Counted from the stretch's first letter, positions 24,386-33,712 are shown. The stretch is DNA of 64,000 nucleotides from Kitasatospora sp044457565 (GCF_044457565.1 NZ_JBITGZ010000036.1:1-64000); one strand, 5' to 3'. Notes: generated by a model from the letters alone, not told the origin. Made by a program: numbers and translations.

Positions 24386-25501
24386 ATGACCATCGCCATC
24401 GTCGGAGCCGGCCTGGGCGGCCTGGCCCTCGCCCGTGTGCTGCACGTGAACGGCATCGACGCCGTCGTGTACGAACGCGAACCGTCGCGCGGTGCGCGCG
24501 GCCAGGGCGGAATGCTCGATCTGCACTCCGGGACCGGGCAGCGGGCGATACGCGAGGCCGGCCTGATCGACCGGTTCCACGCAATCGCCCGCCCCGAAGG
24601 CCAGGATCTGCGCCTCCTCGAGCCGGACGGCACCCTGCTGCTGCAGGAGGACACGCCTGACGACGCACCGCTCGAGCGACCCGAGGTCGACCGTGCCGAT
24701 CTGCGCGACCTGCTGCTGGACTCCCTCCCCGAACACACGGTGCGCTGGGGGCATGCGTTCGAATCCGCCGACAACGGACTGCTGCACTTCGCCGACGGCA
24801 GGGGTGCGACCTACGACCTGTTGGTCGGCGCCGACGGCGCGAACTCCCGGGTCCGCGCACTGCTCACCGACGCCCGACCGGCGCACACCGGCCAGAACGT
24901 CGTCGAGCTCGGCATTCCCGACATCGACCGCACCCACCCCGGCCTCGCGGCGATGGTCGGGCGCGGCAACTACTGGGTGCTCGGCAACGGGCAATCCTTG
25001 TCGGCGCAGCGGAACGGCGACGGCCGCGTACGCGTCTACCTCAGCTTTCACAACACCGCCGAGGACTGGTTCGCCGCCAGCGGGATCCCGTTCGACGACC
25101 CGGCCGCGACCCGGGTGCGGCTGATCGACCTGTTCGCCGACTGGGACCCACGGGTCATCGCACTGATTGCTGCCTGCGACGACACGATCCTGCCGCGGTC
25201 GATCAGCACTCTCCCGGTCGGCCTGACCTGGCCGTCGACGCCGGGCGTCACGCTGCTCGGCGATGCCGCGCACCTGATGCCGCCGGTAGGGCAGGGCGCC
25301 AACATGGCGCTGCTCGACGGCGCCCTGCTCGGCCTCGCGCTGGCCGCGCACCCGGACGACTTTCCCGCTGCCGTCGAAGAGTACGAACGCGAGATGTTCG
25401 AACGCACCAGCGCTGCCGGCCGACAGTCCGCGCACGTCCAGGAAATCCTGGCGTCGCCGGACGCCAGCCAGAAGATGCTCGCATTCTTCCAACCTGCCTG
25501 A
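24386..25501 (+). CDS. TetX-like FAD-dependent monooxygenase
   Basis: A 371-residue flavoprotein monooxygenase: IAIVGAGLGGLALARVL (Rossmann GxGxxG), GQGGMLDLHSGTGQ, DLLVGADGANSRVR (DG motif) and LLGDAAHLMPPVGQGANMA (GD motif). It resembles tetracycline-inactivating TetX enzymes and related tailoring hydroxylases. A second, clearly related enzyme is at 46572-47699 in this window. The ATG at 24386 is preceded by GGGGGCAG. Confidence 0.85.
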   Translation: MTIAIVGAGLGGLALARVLHVNGIDAVVYEREPSRGARGQGGMLDLHSGTGQRAIREAGLIDRFHAIARPEGQDLRLLEPDGTLLLQEDTPDDAPLERPEVDRADLRDLLLDSLPEHTVRWGHAFESADNGLLHFADGRGATYDLLVGADGANSRVRALLTDARPAHTGQNVVELGIPDIDRTHPGLAAMVGRGNYWVLGNGQSLSAQRNGDGRVRVYLSFHNTAEDWFAASGIPFDDPAATRVRLIDLFADWDPRVIALIAACDDTILPRSISTLPVGLTWPSTPGVTLLGDAAHLMPPVGQGANMALLDGALLGLALAAHPDDFPAAVEEYEREMFERTSAAGRQSAHVQEILASPDASQKMLAFFQPA

Positions 25502-25806
25502 ATGTAACCGAATACGACGAGGCAACCGGCCCAGGACTTCGACGTAGTCGCGTGACGTCAGGTTCGTGACGGTCTGTCGGGCAGGTAGCTCTGGCAACGG
25601 AAGCACGTACGGCTTCCAAGATCATGGAGGTCCTTAACCTCGATCTTGCATGACGGCTCGTCAGCTCGGCTGGCGGGCCGTTTCTGCTTGTCCGGGCTGG
25701 GACTTCTGCCTGTAGGAATGCCGAGGGCCCGACTGGTGCGTCGGGTGGGCGCCGGGTTCCACGACTCCGGAAGTGTCCGCTGCTCGTCGGGATGGGGTGA
25801 TGTCGC
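25502..25806. other. Short intergenic stretch
   Basis: No gene seen. It lies between the monooxygenase stop and the IS1380 remnant; the 3' terminal repeat of that element should be here but could not be identified. Confidence 0.3.
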
Positions 25807-26206
25807 TGGTCAGCCGGGGTTCAGCAGGGCGTGCAGGCGGGCGAACGCGCTGGTGATCGTGTCGGTCCAGGGCCAGCGGCGGGCCAGGCGGGGGTAGCGG
25901 CGGCGGCCGGTGGTGACGAGCTGGGCGGCGGCGGAGAACAGCCGCAGCCGCAGGCGCTTGGGCTCCCACCGTCGGGCCTGGCCGGTCAGGGCGAGCATGG
26001 GCATCCAGGCGAGTAGGTCGAGCGTGATCTGGATGACCTCCAGCCAGACCTGGTTCTGGGTGGCCTGGTGGAGGGGCAGGTTGCGCAGGCCGGTGTCGCG
26101 GGCGGCGCGGATGCGGTCCTCGGCGCGGGCGCGCCGGCGGTACCGCAGCTCCAGGTGCGCGATCGGGGCGCCGGTGGTGCTGGTGGCGAAGCAGACACCT
26201 CAGGCG
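25807..26206 (-). pseudogene. IS1380-family transposase, C-terminal part
   Basis: In one minus frame: FATSTTGAPIAHLEL, RYRRRARAEDRIRAARDTG, QNQVWLEVIQITLDLLAWMP and ARRWEPKRLRLRLFS, ending at a stop at about 25808. This is the C-terminal third of an IS1380 transposase including the conserved AEDRIR region. Its N-terminal two-thirds lies at 27945-28941 in the same orientation; an IS110 element sits between. Confidence 0.75.
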
Positions 26207-26215
26207 CGTAACTCG

Positions 26216-27445
26216 TCAAGCTGCGACAGCGAGTTCGGTTGGGTAGGCGGTGTGTTCATCGAACAGCGTGTCGCTTTGGAGGCAGTGGTAGAGCTGTCCG
26301 AGCATGCGGTTGAAGAGGTTGCGCTGAGCGGCGGCGTGCCAGTCTCCGTGGTCGTCGCGGCGTCGGCGGTAGTGGGTTTTGGCACCAGGTGAGGCGGTGA
26401 TGGCGGCGAAGGCCCAGAGGTAGCCAGCGTGGTTGAGGCGGTCGTTTTTGACCCACCTGCGGGTGATGCTGGACTTCTTCCCGGAAGCCCTGGTGATGGG
26501 CGAGGCGCCCGCGTATGCCTTCAGGCCGCGGGCGTTGGCGAACCGCTTGCGGTCGTCTCCGATCTCGGCGAGCACCCGGGCGCCGAGCTGCGTGCCGAGG
26601 CCGGGGAAGCTGAGGATGATCTCAGCGTCCGGGTGCTGAGGGAACGTCTCCTCCACCGCCTTGGCGAGATCGTCTGCGGCCGTGCAGGCGGCCTCCAGTT
26701 GGAAAAGGAGGGCGAGCGTCTGCTTGCCGAGCGCGTCCTCGACCAGCGGCGGCTGGTGGGCCCAGTCGGCCCGGAAGGCCTCCCGGAGCCGCTCGGCCTC
26801 GGCGTCGATGCCTCGCTGGCGGCCGGCCCGCTTGAGTGCGGCCTGCAGCTGCGTGCGGGTCAGACGCGCTGCCTTGGCCGGTGTCGGGGCTGCTTTGAGG
26901 AGCTCGTGGGCCTCGCGCCGGCAGAGCCCGTTGCGCCAGGGGTCGAACGCTGCCAGAGCGGAGGGGTAGTACTCGCGCAGGAGGGATCGGAGTTGGTTGG
27001 AGATCTGCTGCCGGTTCCAGGTGGCATCCTGCTGAGCGCGGGCGAGCACGGCGACGGCGCGGCCCAGGTCGCTGTCCTGAGGCAGGGGCCGGTGGGCGTG
27101 CATGTCGGTGCGGAGGATGTTGGCCAGCACGAGGGCGTCGCCGGGGTCGGACTTCTTGCGGGAAACGGAGTGCCGGTCGCGGTAGCGGGCGGCGGCCATT
27201 GGGTTGATCGCGAAGACTTGCCGCTTGCCGGTCCTCAGCACGGCCACCAGCAGGCCGCGGGACGTCTCGATCGCGACCGGGACCGGGGATTCCTCCGTGT
27301 CGCCGTACTCGACGAGCAGATCGAGCAGGATCCGGTAGCCGGCGGTGTCGTCGGTGATATGGCGCTTGGCCAGTAGCTGGCCGCTGTCGTCGACCAAGGC
27401 GACGTCGTGTGTCTTCTCCGCCCAGTCGATGCCGCAGTAGATCAA
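26216..27445 (-). CDS. IS110-family DEDD transposase
   Basis: A 409-residue recombinase. N-terminal RuvC-like DEDD domain: IYCGIDWAEKTHDVALVD (first Asp), PVAIETSRGLLV (Glu), KSDPGDALVLANILRTD (last Asps). C-terminal Tnp2 domain: SFPGLGTQLGARVLAEIGD and AGASPITRASGKKS with the active-site Ser. I chose the TTG at 27445, just before IYCGIDWA, because GGGAGGAACC precedes it. It appears intact, so this element may still move. These enzymes are guided by a structured bridge RNA made from the noncoding end. Confidence 0.85.
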   Translation of the reverse strand: MIYCGIDWAEKTHDVALVDDSGQLLAKRHITDDTAGYRILLDLLVEYGDTEESPVPVAIETSRGLLVAVLRTGKRQVFAINPMAAARYRDRHSVSRKKSDPGDALVLANILRTDMHAHRPLPQDSDLGRAVAVLARAQQDATWNRQQISNQLRSLLREYYPSALAAFDPWRNGLCRREAHELLKAAPTPAKAARLTRTQLQAALKRAGRQRGIDAEAERLREAFRADWAHQPPLVEDALGKQTLALLFQLEAACTAADDLAKAVEETFPQHPDAEIILSFPGLGTQLGARVLAEIGDDRKRFANARGLKAYAGASPITRASGKKSSITRRWVKNDRLNHAGYLWAFAAITASPGAKTHYRRRRDDHGDWHAAAQRNLFNRMLGQLYHCLQSDTLFDEHTAYPTELAVAA

Positions 27446-27944
27446 GGTTCCTCCCAAGTGCGGTTTGTGCTGGTCACGAGCTCATGCGGGCCACGCAGCG
27501 ACCTAATCCCAGGACTCAGCACGAGGGCCGGTCCGCCACCTCAGTAGCCGTTCGTGGCACCAGCTCACGCCACGGGCCTCGGTCTATGCGGGAGCTCGAA
27601 TCGGCTCGGGCTTATCGAGAGGTCATCGTGATGCGGGCTCGCACCGCCAACGTCAACGAGTTGTCAAGTGTTGGGTGTTGATGTCCGGAGTGCCCGACGC
27701 TGCCAATTTCCGCTGGTGCGATCAGCGCCCGGTGGAAACCAGGCATTCGTCCGCACCTCCGGACATCAAGACCGTCACCTTGTGGTGGTGGGCCGCGAGG
27801 ACACCGAACGTCGCGCGATCTGCTTCGAGGCGTCGAGGCCAGGTCAGACGTGGGCGTCCGTCCGGTGCTCACGCAGCCCACCACCACTCGAACAGTCCGC
27901 TCGGCTACCCGCCCCGCCGGACCGCTCTTAACTCCGGATTAGGT
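27446..27944 (-). ncRNA. Noncoding left end of IS110, candidate bridge RNA region
   Basis: About 500 bp of noncoding DNA lies upstream of the IS110 transposase. In IS110-type elements the bridge RNA is transcribed from this side. The region contains a 13-bp perfect inverted repeat (27678-27690 with 27757-27769). I did not fold target- or donor-binding loops by hand; the call rests on position and the family's known biology. Confidence 0.3.
27678..27769. repeat. Long-loop inverted repeat in IS110 left end
   Basis: TTGATGTCCGGAG (27678-27690) is repeated in inverted form as CTCCGGACATCAA (27757-27769), enclosing 66 bp. It may be a stem of a structured RNA or the ends of a tiny nested element. 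Confidence 0.5.
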
Positions 27945-28941
27945 CAGGCGCATGCCGTCGGCGTCAGTGAAGCGCAACTGTGCTCCGGAGTGGGGCCGTT
28001 CCTTGCGGACGATCAGCCGCATCCCCTTCGGCCAGCCCGTGAGGACATCGCCTGCGAGTTCGGCGGCCCAGGCGCCGTCGCGGACCTGGCCGCCGGGTTC
28101 GACGGCCGGGTCCAGCCGTGGCCGGGATCTTCAGCACGGCCTGGTGGATGGCGTCGTTGATGGTCATCCCGACCGAAACGGACAGCCATCGGCCTCGTGT
28201 GGTGCGCCAGTTGAGGAAGTCGTGGGTGCCGGCGGCGGAGTCGGTTCGGATCAGGGTTCGGCGTCCGCGCCGGTACTTCTTCGGCAGTTGGGCCAGAGCC
28301 GTCCGGGCCGCTTCGATGTGGTCGGCGGCCGTGTTGCTGCCCGCGTTCCCCGGCCGCAGCAGCCCGGCGACCGGCTCTCCGGAGCCCTCGCGGCCGTGGT
28401 CGACGAACGCGAACAGCGGGTGATGGCCGAACGTCTTCTTCCAGGTCTTGGCCGCGTCCTGCTTCTCGGAGTGCGCGAGGACCAGCACGCCGTCGATGTC
28501 CACGACCGCCTCGCCGCCCGCATCCGGGGCCGCCTCGCCGGCCGACCGCCAGACCCGCTCACGGACTTCGGCCCGCGCCCGCCGGATCGCCGCGAGTGCA
28601 CGGGGCCCGGCCCGAGGCGAGGGCGTCGACCAGTCGGGAGACGGTCGGATCGGAGGCCACCGGCCCGAACACGGCGGGCTCGGCCCGCAGCATCGCGAAA
28701 TCGGCCAGCAGGCCCCACCCAAGGGCCACCGCGAGCACGACGTCCAGCAGGATCCTGCCCGGGTCATGGACAGCCCGTGCCTTGCGCCACGGCGCCAGTG
28801 CCGTCGATATCGCCGCGTCCAGCCCTGCCTTGCGGGCGGTCTCGACCAGCAGCAGCGCACCGGACTGCGAGACCGCCCCGCGACCACCGCCCTCGACGCG
28901 GACACGCGGGTACGCGGGTACGACCCGCTACGCCTACTCAC
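27945..28941 (-). pseudogene. IS1380-family transposase, N-terminal and core part
   Basis: From a GTG at 28941 the protein reads SRRSGSYPR, is shifted by an 8-bp tandem duplication (28904-28919), then continues GAVSQSGALLLVETARKAGL. A second shift near 28610 is followed by the DDE core: VVDIDGVLVLAHSEKQDA, FGHHPLFAFVDHG, LIRTDSAAGTHDF; the segment KGMRLIVRKERPHSGAQ leads to the IS110 junction. Two frameshifts plus the insertion make it inactive. Confidence 0.75.
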
Positions 28942-29395
28942 CTGGATAGTGCCTCCGACCGGAGCGGGAACAGGGACCTCAACAATCCTCATTCTCACTG
29001 GTCAGAGGCCCTTTCTGCTTTCCTGACCACCCGTCGGACAGCTGGCCTCATGAAAGCCCGAGGTTGACCCATTCTGCGCTCGTCTCCTCGGTCGGGTCGC
29101 CAGACGAAGCGACCAGATGCCCCCTGGCAGTGAGCTCGATGGCGCCGGTCGCCTCGCCGGATCTTCCCCCTCTTCCCGAGCGCGGCAAAACATCGCCGGC
29201 ATCCAACGGCGGGCTCGCCGATAAGGCAGGCGGGCATCGGGAGCGCAATGAGCGATATACGGAACGGCGGAATGCATGCCATACGGCCAGCCGTCATGGA
29301 TTCAGTCGTAGGGCCATAGCTTCACCAAGTAAGTCAAGACTTATCTTTGGGGAACTTTGACCGTATGGTGTTGCTCGAATCGAAGGAGCCCCCTG
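28942..29395. other. Intergenic stretch upstream of the HelD-like gene
   Basis: No gene seen in about 450 bp. The last 100 bp are markedly AT-richer than the surroundings (for example AAGTCAAGACTTATCTTTGG) and probably contain the HelD-like promoter. I looked for the inverted-repeat rifamycin-associated element found before some HelD homologues and did not find it. Confidence 0.4.
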
Positions 29396-31477
29396 TTGTC
29401 GAAAATGAATGATCCCGCTGTGCGTGCGGTTGAAGCGGAGCGGGATTATGTGTCCTCCTTGTATGAGTTGCTCACCGAGCGGCTTTCCGAGGCGCGAGTA
29501 CACCGAGCGAGTGTGCTGAAGGCCCCGGCGGACAGCGCCGGTGAGGCATACGAGAGAGAAATCGCCGCCGAGCGTCTGGCCAAGGAAATCGGCCGGCTGG
29601 AGGGCGCCGAAAAGGGGCTGGTATTCGGGCGCATCGACTGGACGGATGGCACGGCCCTGCGCATCGGGCGGATCGGACTGCATAGGGAGGAGGATGACCT
29701 GCCTCTGCTCGTGGACTGGCGCGCGAACGCGGCGCGGCCCTTCTACGAGGCGACACCGGTCCACCCGATGGACCTGCGGCGGCGCCGGCACCTGCGCCTC
29801 GAGGAGCGCACGGTCATCTCGGTGAGCGACGAACTGCTGGACGGGACCGCCCCGACCGACGCGGACGTCGTGGGGGACGGCCCGTTGACCGAGGCTCTGT
29901 CGGCACGGCGTACGGGCAGGATGCACGCGGCCGTCGCGACGCTGCAGGCCGAGCAGGACGAGATCGTCCGCTCCGCCCACCGCAAGGTGACCGTGGTGCA
30001 GGGCGGGCCCGGCACCGGCAAGACGGTGGTCGCCCTGCACCGGGCGGCCTATGTCCTGTACGCGTTCCCGCGCGCCGCGGAGGAGGGTGTCCTGGTGGTG
30101 GGCCCGAACGCCCGGTTCCTCGACTACATCTCCCAGGTCCTTCCCTCGCTCGGAGAGAACAACGTCGTTCTGGCGACCTGCCGGGAACTGGCCGGAGTGT
30201 CCACGGACACGGTGGACCCGTGCGATACGGCGCGTCTCAAGGGCAGCTCCGACCTCGCCGACGCCTTGGCCGGCCTGCTGCGCGTCCACCAAGCCCCCGC
30301 CGGTGACTTCACCGTGCGGGTCGGACGGGAACTGGTTCACCTGTCCGGCGAGGAAGTCGCCACGGCACGCGACGCCGCCGTGGCAGCCGCACCGGGGCAC
30401 AACCCCGCGCGCCAGGTGTTCAGGGAGCTCTTGGTCGACGCCGTCACCGATGCGATGCAACGAGACATGGGCGACCTCCTGGAGCAGATCGACGCCGATG
30501 CCGAAAGGATGACGGGCATCGACCTCGACCGGTTCACGGGAGCCGCCCAGCGCCGTGCCGAAGGTGCGGCCGACTCGGGTCCGGTCCACGCGCTGGACCT
30601 GGACGCCATCCGAGCCGATCTCCTCGACGACGCCGGCGTCGACCGAGCGGTCGAGGTGTTGTGGCCACGGCTGGTACCCGGTGACCTCGTGAAGGCGCTC
30701 CTGACGAACGCCGGCACTCTCGCCGAGCGCCTGCCCCGCCTGACCGCGCAGGAGCGGTCCCTTTTGCTGCGCGGTCCGGACGACCCGTGGACCGATGCCG
30801 ATGTGCCGTTGCTGGACGAGGCGGCGAGCCTGGTCGACGGCCCGCCCGAGCGGACGTACGGGCACGTCGTCGTCGACGAGGCGCAGGAACTGACCGCCAT
30901 GCAGTGGCGGATGATCGTCCGCCGCTGCCCGGCAAGGGCGATGACGCTGGTGGGTGACTTCGCCCAGGCAGGCCCGGTCGCGACAGCACGCGACTGGAAG
31001 GAAGCACTGAGCCCCCACGTCGGACCGCGGTTCAAACTGCACAACCTGACCGTCAGCTACCGCACCACGCAGGAGATCCTGGAGAGCGTCCGGGACCTGC
31101 TCACGCGGATCGCTCCGGACCAGAAGCCCACACGCTCACTGCGAAGCGGTGAGAGCCCTCGCACCGTGACCACGCCTCCGGACGGGTTGGTCACCTCCGT
31201 CGTTCAGGAACTCCGCGCCCAGAGCACCGCGCACCCGGGCGAGCTTCTGGGAGTGATCTGCGCGGACACCAGGGTGAGCGAGCTGACGGCCCAGGGCATC
31301 GCTCACCACGCACGCATCGTGCCGGCGTCCGAAGCACGCGGCCTGGAATTCGACGGGGTCGTCGTCATGAACCCCGAGGAAATCATCACGGCCCGCCCCG
31401 GTGGGGAAAGGGACTTGTACGTAGCCCTGACCCGGGCCACCAAGCGCCTCTGCACAATCACCGTCCAGCCCGCCTGA
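29396..31477 (+). CDS. HelD/HelR-like RNA-polymerase-recycling ATPase
   Basis: A 693-residue UvrD-like motor. The N-terminal coiled-coil (EAERDYVSSLYELLTERLSE) is followed by FGRIDW and LPLLVDWRANAARPFYEATP, signature of HelD proteins, then Walker A VQGGPGTGKTVVALHRAAYV, Walker B VVVDEAQELTAMQWRMI, motif IV LTVSYRTTQEI and motif VI VALTRATKRL. HelD proteins enter the RNA polymerase channels and free stalled enzyme; some protect it from rifamycins. I favour the TTG at 29396, seven bases after AAGGAG, over the ATG at 29405. It stands alone between IS remnants. Confidence 0.85.
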   Translation: MSKMNDPAVRAVEAERDYVSSLYELLTERLSEARVHRASVLKAPADSAGEAYEREIAAERLAKEIGRLEGAEKGLVFGRIDWTDGTALRIGRIGLHREEDDLPLLVDWRANAARPFYEATPVHPMDLRRRRHLRLEERTVISVSDELLDGTAPTDADVVGDGPLTEALSARRTGRMHAAVATLQAEQDEIVRSAHRKVTVVQGGPGTGKTVVALHRAAYVLYAFPRAAEEGVLVVGPNARFLDYISQVLPSLGENNVVLATCRELAGVSTDTVDPCDTARLKGSSDLADALAGLLRVHQAPAGDFTVRVGRELVHLSGEEVATARDAAVAAAPGHNPARQVFRELLVDAVTDAMQRDMGDLLEQIDADAERMTGIDLDRFTGAAQRRAEGAADSGPVHALDLDAIRADLLDDAGVDRAVEVLWPRLVPGDLVKALLTNAGTLAERLPRLTAQERSLLLRGPDDPWTDADVPLLDEAASLVDGPPERTYGHVVVDEAQELTAMQWRMIVRRCPARAMTLVGDFAQAGPVATARDWKEALSPHVGPRFKLHNLTVSYRTTQEILESVRDLLTRIAPDQKPTRSLRSGESPRTVTTPPDGLVTSVVQELRAQSTAHPGELLGVICADTRVSELTAQGIAHHARIVPASEARGLEFDGVVVMNPEEIITARPGGERDLYVALTRATKRLCTITVQPA

Positions 31478-31484
31478 CGACTCG

Positions 31485-31509
31485 GCGCCCGCGTCGTCGC
31501 CGCGGGCGC
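31485..31509 (+). terminator. Hairpin terminator after the HelD-like gene
   Basis: Perfect 9-bp stem GCGCCCGCG/CGCGGGCGC with loop TCGTCGC, beginning eight bases after the stop codon. Confidence 0.6.
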
Positions 31510-31958
31510 ACCCGGCGCGGTACAGACACCGGCCCGCGCGCACGGGGCTGCTCGCCGCCTCACCACTCCTGGCCGCACCCGGCATCACGCGGCCTGGTCC
31601 AAGCCGACGACGTTCAGATCCCCTGCCTAGAAACCCGCAGGGCAAACCGGTGGCCGGTGGGGCGGGGCTCGACGGCCCCGACGGGTGGGTACAACGGCAC
31701 GGAGGCGGGGCGGGGGCAGCGGCCCGAGGAGGAGCAGACCCGGGCCACCCCACCACCCTGGTTCCAGGCGAAGGAGGCTGGCGGCCTGGCGGCCGGACCC
31801 GCCGGGTGCCGGGGCCTGACGGCCCAGGGTGGGGCGCCGGCCTCGCACGGCCGCGAAGGTGTCCCACCGTCGCGGCCCGTGCGGCCGAAGCACCGGTGGG
31901 CCCCTCCGTGGAGAAAGGGGCCCACCGGTTCGGCTGTCAGCTATGGGCTTCAGGCCGG
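31510..31958. other. Intergenic stretch
   Basis: No supported gene in about 450 bp; long readings on both strands are Arg/Gly/Pro-rich shadows. Confidence 0.35.
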
Positions 31959-32298
31959 TCAGTCGGTCTCGCAGATGGCCCAGGCCTTGGTCTGTCCCAG
32001 CCGGGCCTGGGTGACCCACGCCCTCCCGTCCTGGTTGGGCCCGTTGGCGATCAGGGCCTCGCCGTCGATGATCCCTCCGCCCCTGTTGAGCGCCGGGTAC
32101 CAGTCGTAGCCACCGCCGATGAGGTGGGTGCCCTCCGGACAGGTGGCCCGCGACGTCTTGCCGGGGTCGCTCTGGGGCCCGGCCACCACCTGCGTGGTCG
32201 CCGCCGCGGCCGTGGACGCCGCCGCCAGGCCGAAGGCACCGGCGGCAAGCAGCACGCCCCACCATCGTGGCTCCGGTACGCAGGCACTTAACGATCAT
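31959..32298 (-). pseudogene. Secreted small protein with frameshifted signal peptide
   Basis: The ATG at 32298 has an excellent ribosome site (GAGGAGACCTG) and reads MIVKCLRTGATMVG; after one extra base in a GGGGC run near 32256 the other frame continues VLLAAGAFGLAAASTAAAA, together a perfect signal peptide. The mature part ATTQVVAGPQSDPGKTSRAT, CPEGTHLIGGGYDW and WVTQARLGQTKAWAICE is a small extracellular domain with two cysteines. A GTG at 32255 could start a shorter product without the basic n-region, so export would be impaired. Confidence 0.55.
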
Positions 32299-33095
32299 CA
32301 GGTCTCCTCAGTCGGTCCGGCTCCTACCAACGGTTGATCTCACACGAACCACCTTGGCAACCAGCCCGGAAGACTGAACCCGGCACGACACGGGTTGACG
32401 ACCCCCGACCCCGGGGGCTCCTCCGCCGGTACTGCAACCCCGGACCCGGACCTACGGCACCCGGGAGGGGCACGGTGAGCGGGCCCGCCAGGCGGCAGGG
32501 CGGAGCACGCCCCGGCACAGCGGCGGGCCCGGACAGCGGGAACGGCGGGAGCAGGCGACGGACCACCCCACGGCACCGCACCATCCCGGCAGCACCCGGG
32601 GCAGACAGCGCACAGGGGCCACACCCCGGTCCACGGGCACCCGGGAAGCCGGACGACCAGGGCGGCCGCGAGCGGGCAGCACGGGCGCAGCAGGCCACCA
32701 CCGTCCCAGGCTCGGCGACCAGGCCCAGCAGGAGTCCGCACCGCAGGACGAACGGGCCGGACCGGACCAAGGGCAGCCAACAGGGTAGGCGGGCGGCAGG
32801 TGGCAGAAGCGCCGGGTCCAGGCTCGGGGACTGCAGGAAGTCCCCGACCAGGGGTCGCTAAACACCCTCCTGAACCGGTTCGGGTCCGCGTGAATGGCTC
32901 CGAAAGCGCGGCCCCGCCATCACCTCCACATTACGCCGCCACAGCTCACCACCCGTGCGAGGCGCCCCGGGCCCACACACCCCGCACACCCAAGAGCCGG
33001 GCCCGCACTGGTCGGTGCGGGGCCGGCTGCTCAGCGCCTGACGCCCACCAGCCCGCAGCTGGCCGCGCAAGCTCCGGAGGGGCCGAGCGGCGGTG
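32299..33095. other. Gene-poor stretch
   Basis: About 800 bp without a supported gene. It shares short motifs (for example CCGGACGACCAGG and a nearby AGCAGG...CCACCGTCC block) with the gene-poor stretch near 14575-14680, in a different order, so both may descend from the same lost sequence. Confidence 0.35.
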
Positions 33096-33443
33096 TCAGA
33101 TATCGAGCATCAGGCGCAGGTAGGCGCGGATGTCTGCGGCTTCCTTGTCGGTGACGGTGCCGAGGGGGCGGCCGGTGAGGCGTAGTTCGGAGATGGTGCG
33201 GACGTCGTCGGTGCGGGCCCAGCCGGGTCGGTTGAGGCCGGACTGGGCGGAGGTGACGGGGACGTGGTGGGGCAGGCCGCGGTCCTGGGTGGCGAGGGGC
33301 ACGACGATGGCCATGGCGGTGGGGAAGGACGCGAAGAACGGGGAGGAGACGACGACGACGGGGCGTCGGCCGGCCTGCTCGGAGCCGATGACCGGGGAGA
33401 GGTCGGCCATCCAGACCTGCCAGGGGGTGGACTTGCGGCTCAC
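33096..33443 (-). CDS. MazF/PemK-type endoribonuclease toxin
   Basis: A 115-residue protein of the MazF fold: TPWQVWMADLSPVIGSEQAG, RRPVVVVSSPFF (core strand), VVPLATQDRGLPHHVPV and ARTDDVRTISELRLTG. These match MazF/PemK SH3-like ribonucleases that cut mRNA. Its GTG overlaps the antitoxin stop (GTGA), the classic antitoxin-first order. Confidence 0.8.
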   Translation of the reverse strand: MSRKSTPWQVWMADLSPVIGSEQAGRRPVVVVSSPFFASFPTAMAIVVPLATQDRGLPHHVPVTSAQSGLNRPGWARTDDVRTISELRLTGRPLGTVTDKEAADIRAYLRLMLDI

Positions 33444-33688
33444 GCCTCACCGCCGCCGAGGCCGTCGCCGGCCGCGCCGTCCCACTCGTCGAGTTCGTTC
33501 TCGTAGTCGGCCCAGGCCTCGGGGTCGGCCTGCAGGCGGGCGTAGGCGGCCAGGACGGCGGCCTTGCGGTGCTCGGTGATCAGGTGCGCCACCGCCGCGT
33601 TCAGCGTCACCCCGCCGAGGTCGTCGGCCGCCAGGCGGGCGAGGTCGTCCCGCACATCGCTCTGGACCTTTATCGTCGTCAACGTCAT
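33440..33688 (-). CDS. MazE-like ribbon-helix-helix antitoxin
   Basis: An 82-residue protein: TLTTIKVQSDVRDDLARLA and DDLGGVTLNAAVAHLITEHR give the RHH DNA-binding/dimer domain; the acidic C-terminal tail (ADPEAWADYENELDEWDG) is the likely toxin-neutralising segment. Translationally coupled to the toxin. The ATG at 33688 was chosen because the strand motif begins right after it. Confidence 0.75.
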   Translation of the reverse strand: MTLTTIKVQSDVRDDLARLAADDLGGVTLNAAVAHLITEHRKAAVLAAYARLQADPEAWADYENELDEWDGAAGDGLGGGEA

Positions 33689-33712
33689 ACCAGACAGGTT
33701 ACCCACAGGTAT
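33689..33712 (-). promoter_or_regulatory. Promoter/operator of the toxin-antitoxin operon
   Basis: Upstream of the antitoxin ATG the minus strand reads GGTATACCTGTGGGTAACC and then CTGTCTGGT, a repeated ACCTGT-type motif overlapping a TATACC -10-like hexamer. This is where an RHH antitoxin would autoregulate. Confidence 0.35.

Larger units (their letters stand above)
26207..27944 (-). mobile_element. IS110-family element inserted in IS1380
   Basis: The element splits an IS1380 transposase gene. Both junctions carry the short identical sequence TCAGGCGC (26204-26213 region and 27941-27950 region), consistent with IS110-type insertion without long inverted repeats. It holds one full-length DEDD transposase gene near its right-end side and about 500 bp of noncoding DNA upstream of it. 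Confidence 0.65.

Noticed and set aside
29256..29395. Rifamycin-associated promoter element before the HelD-like gene
   Set aside because: The expected conserved inverted repeat was not found in the upstream sequence.
32334..32861. 175-codon plus-strand reading
   Set aside because: Low-complexity Pro/Gly/Arg composition and no start signal; judged noncoding.
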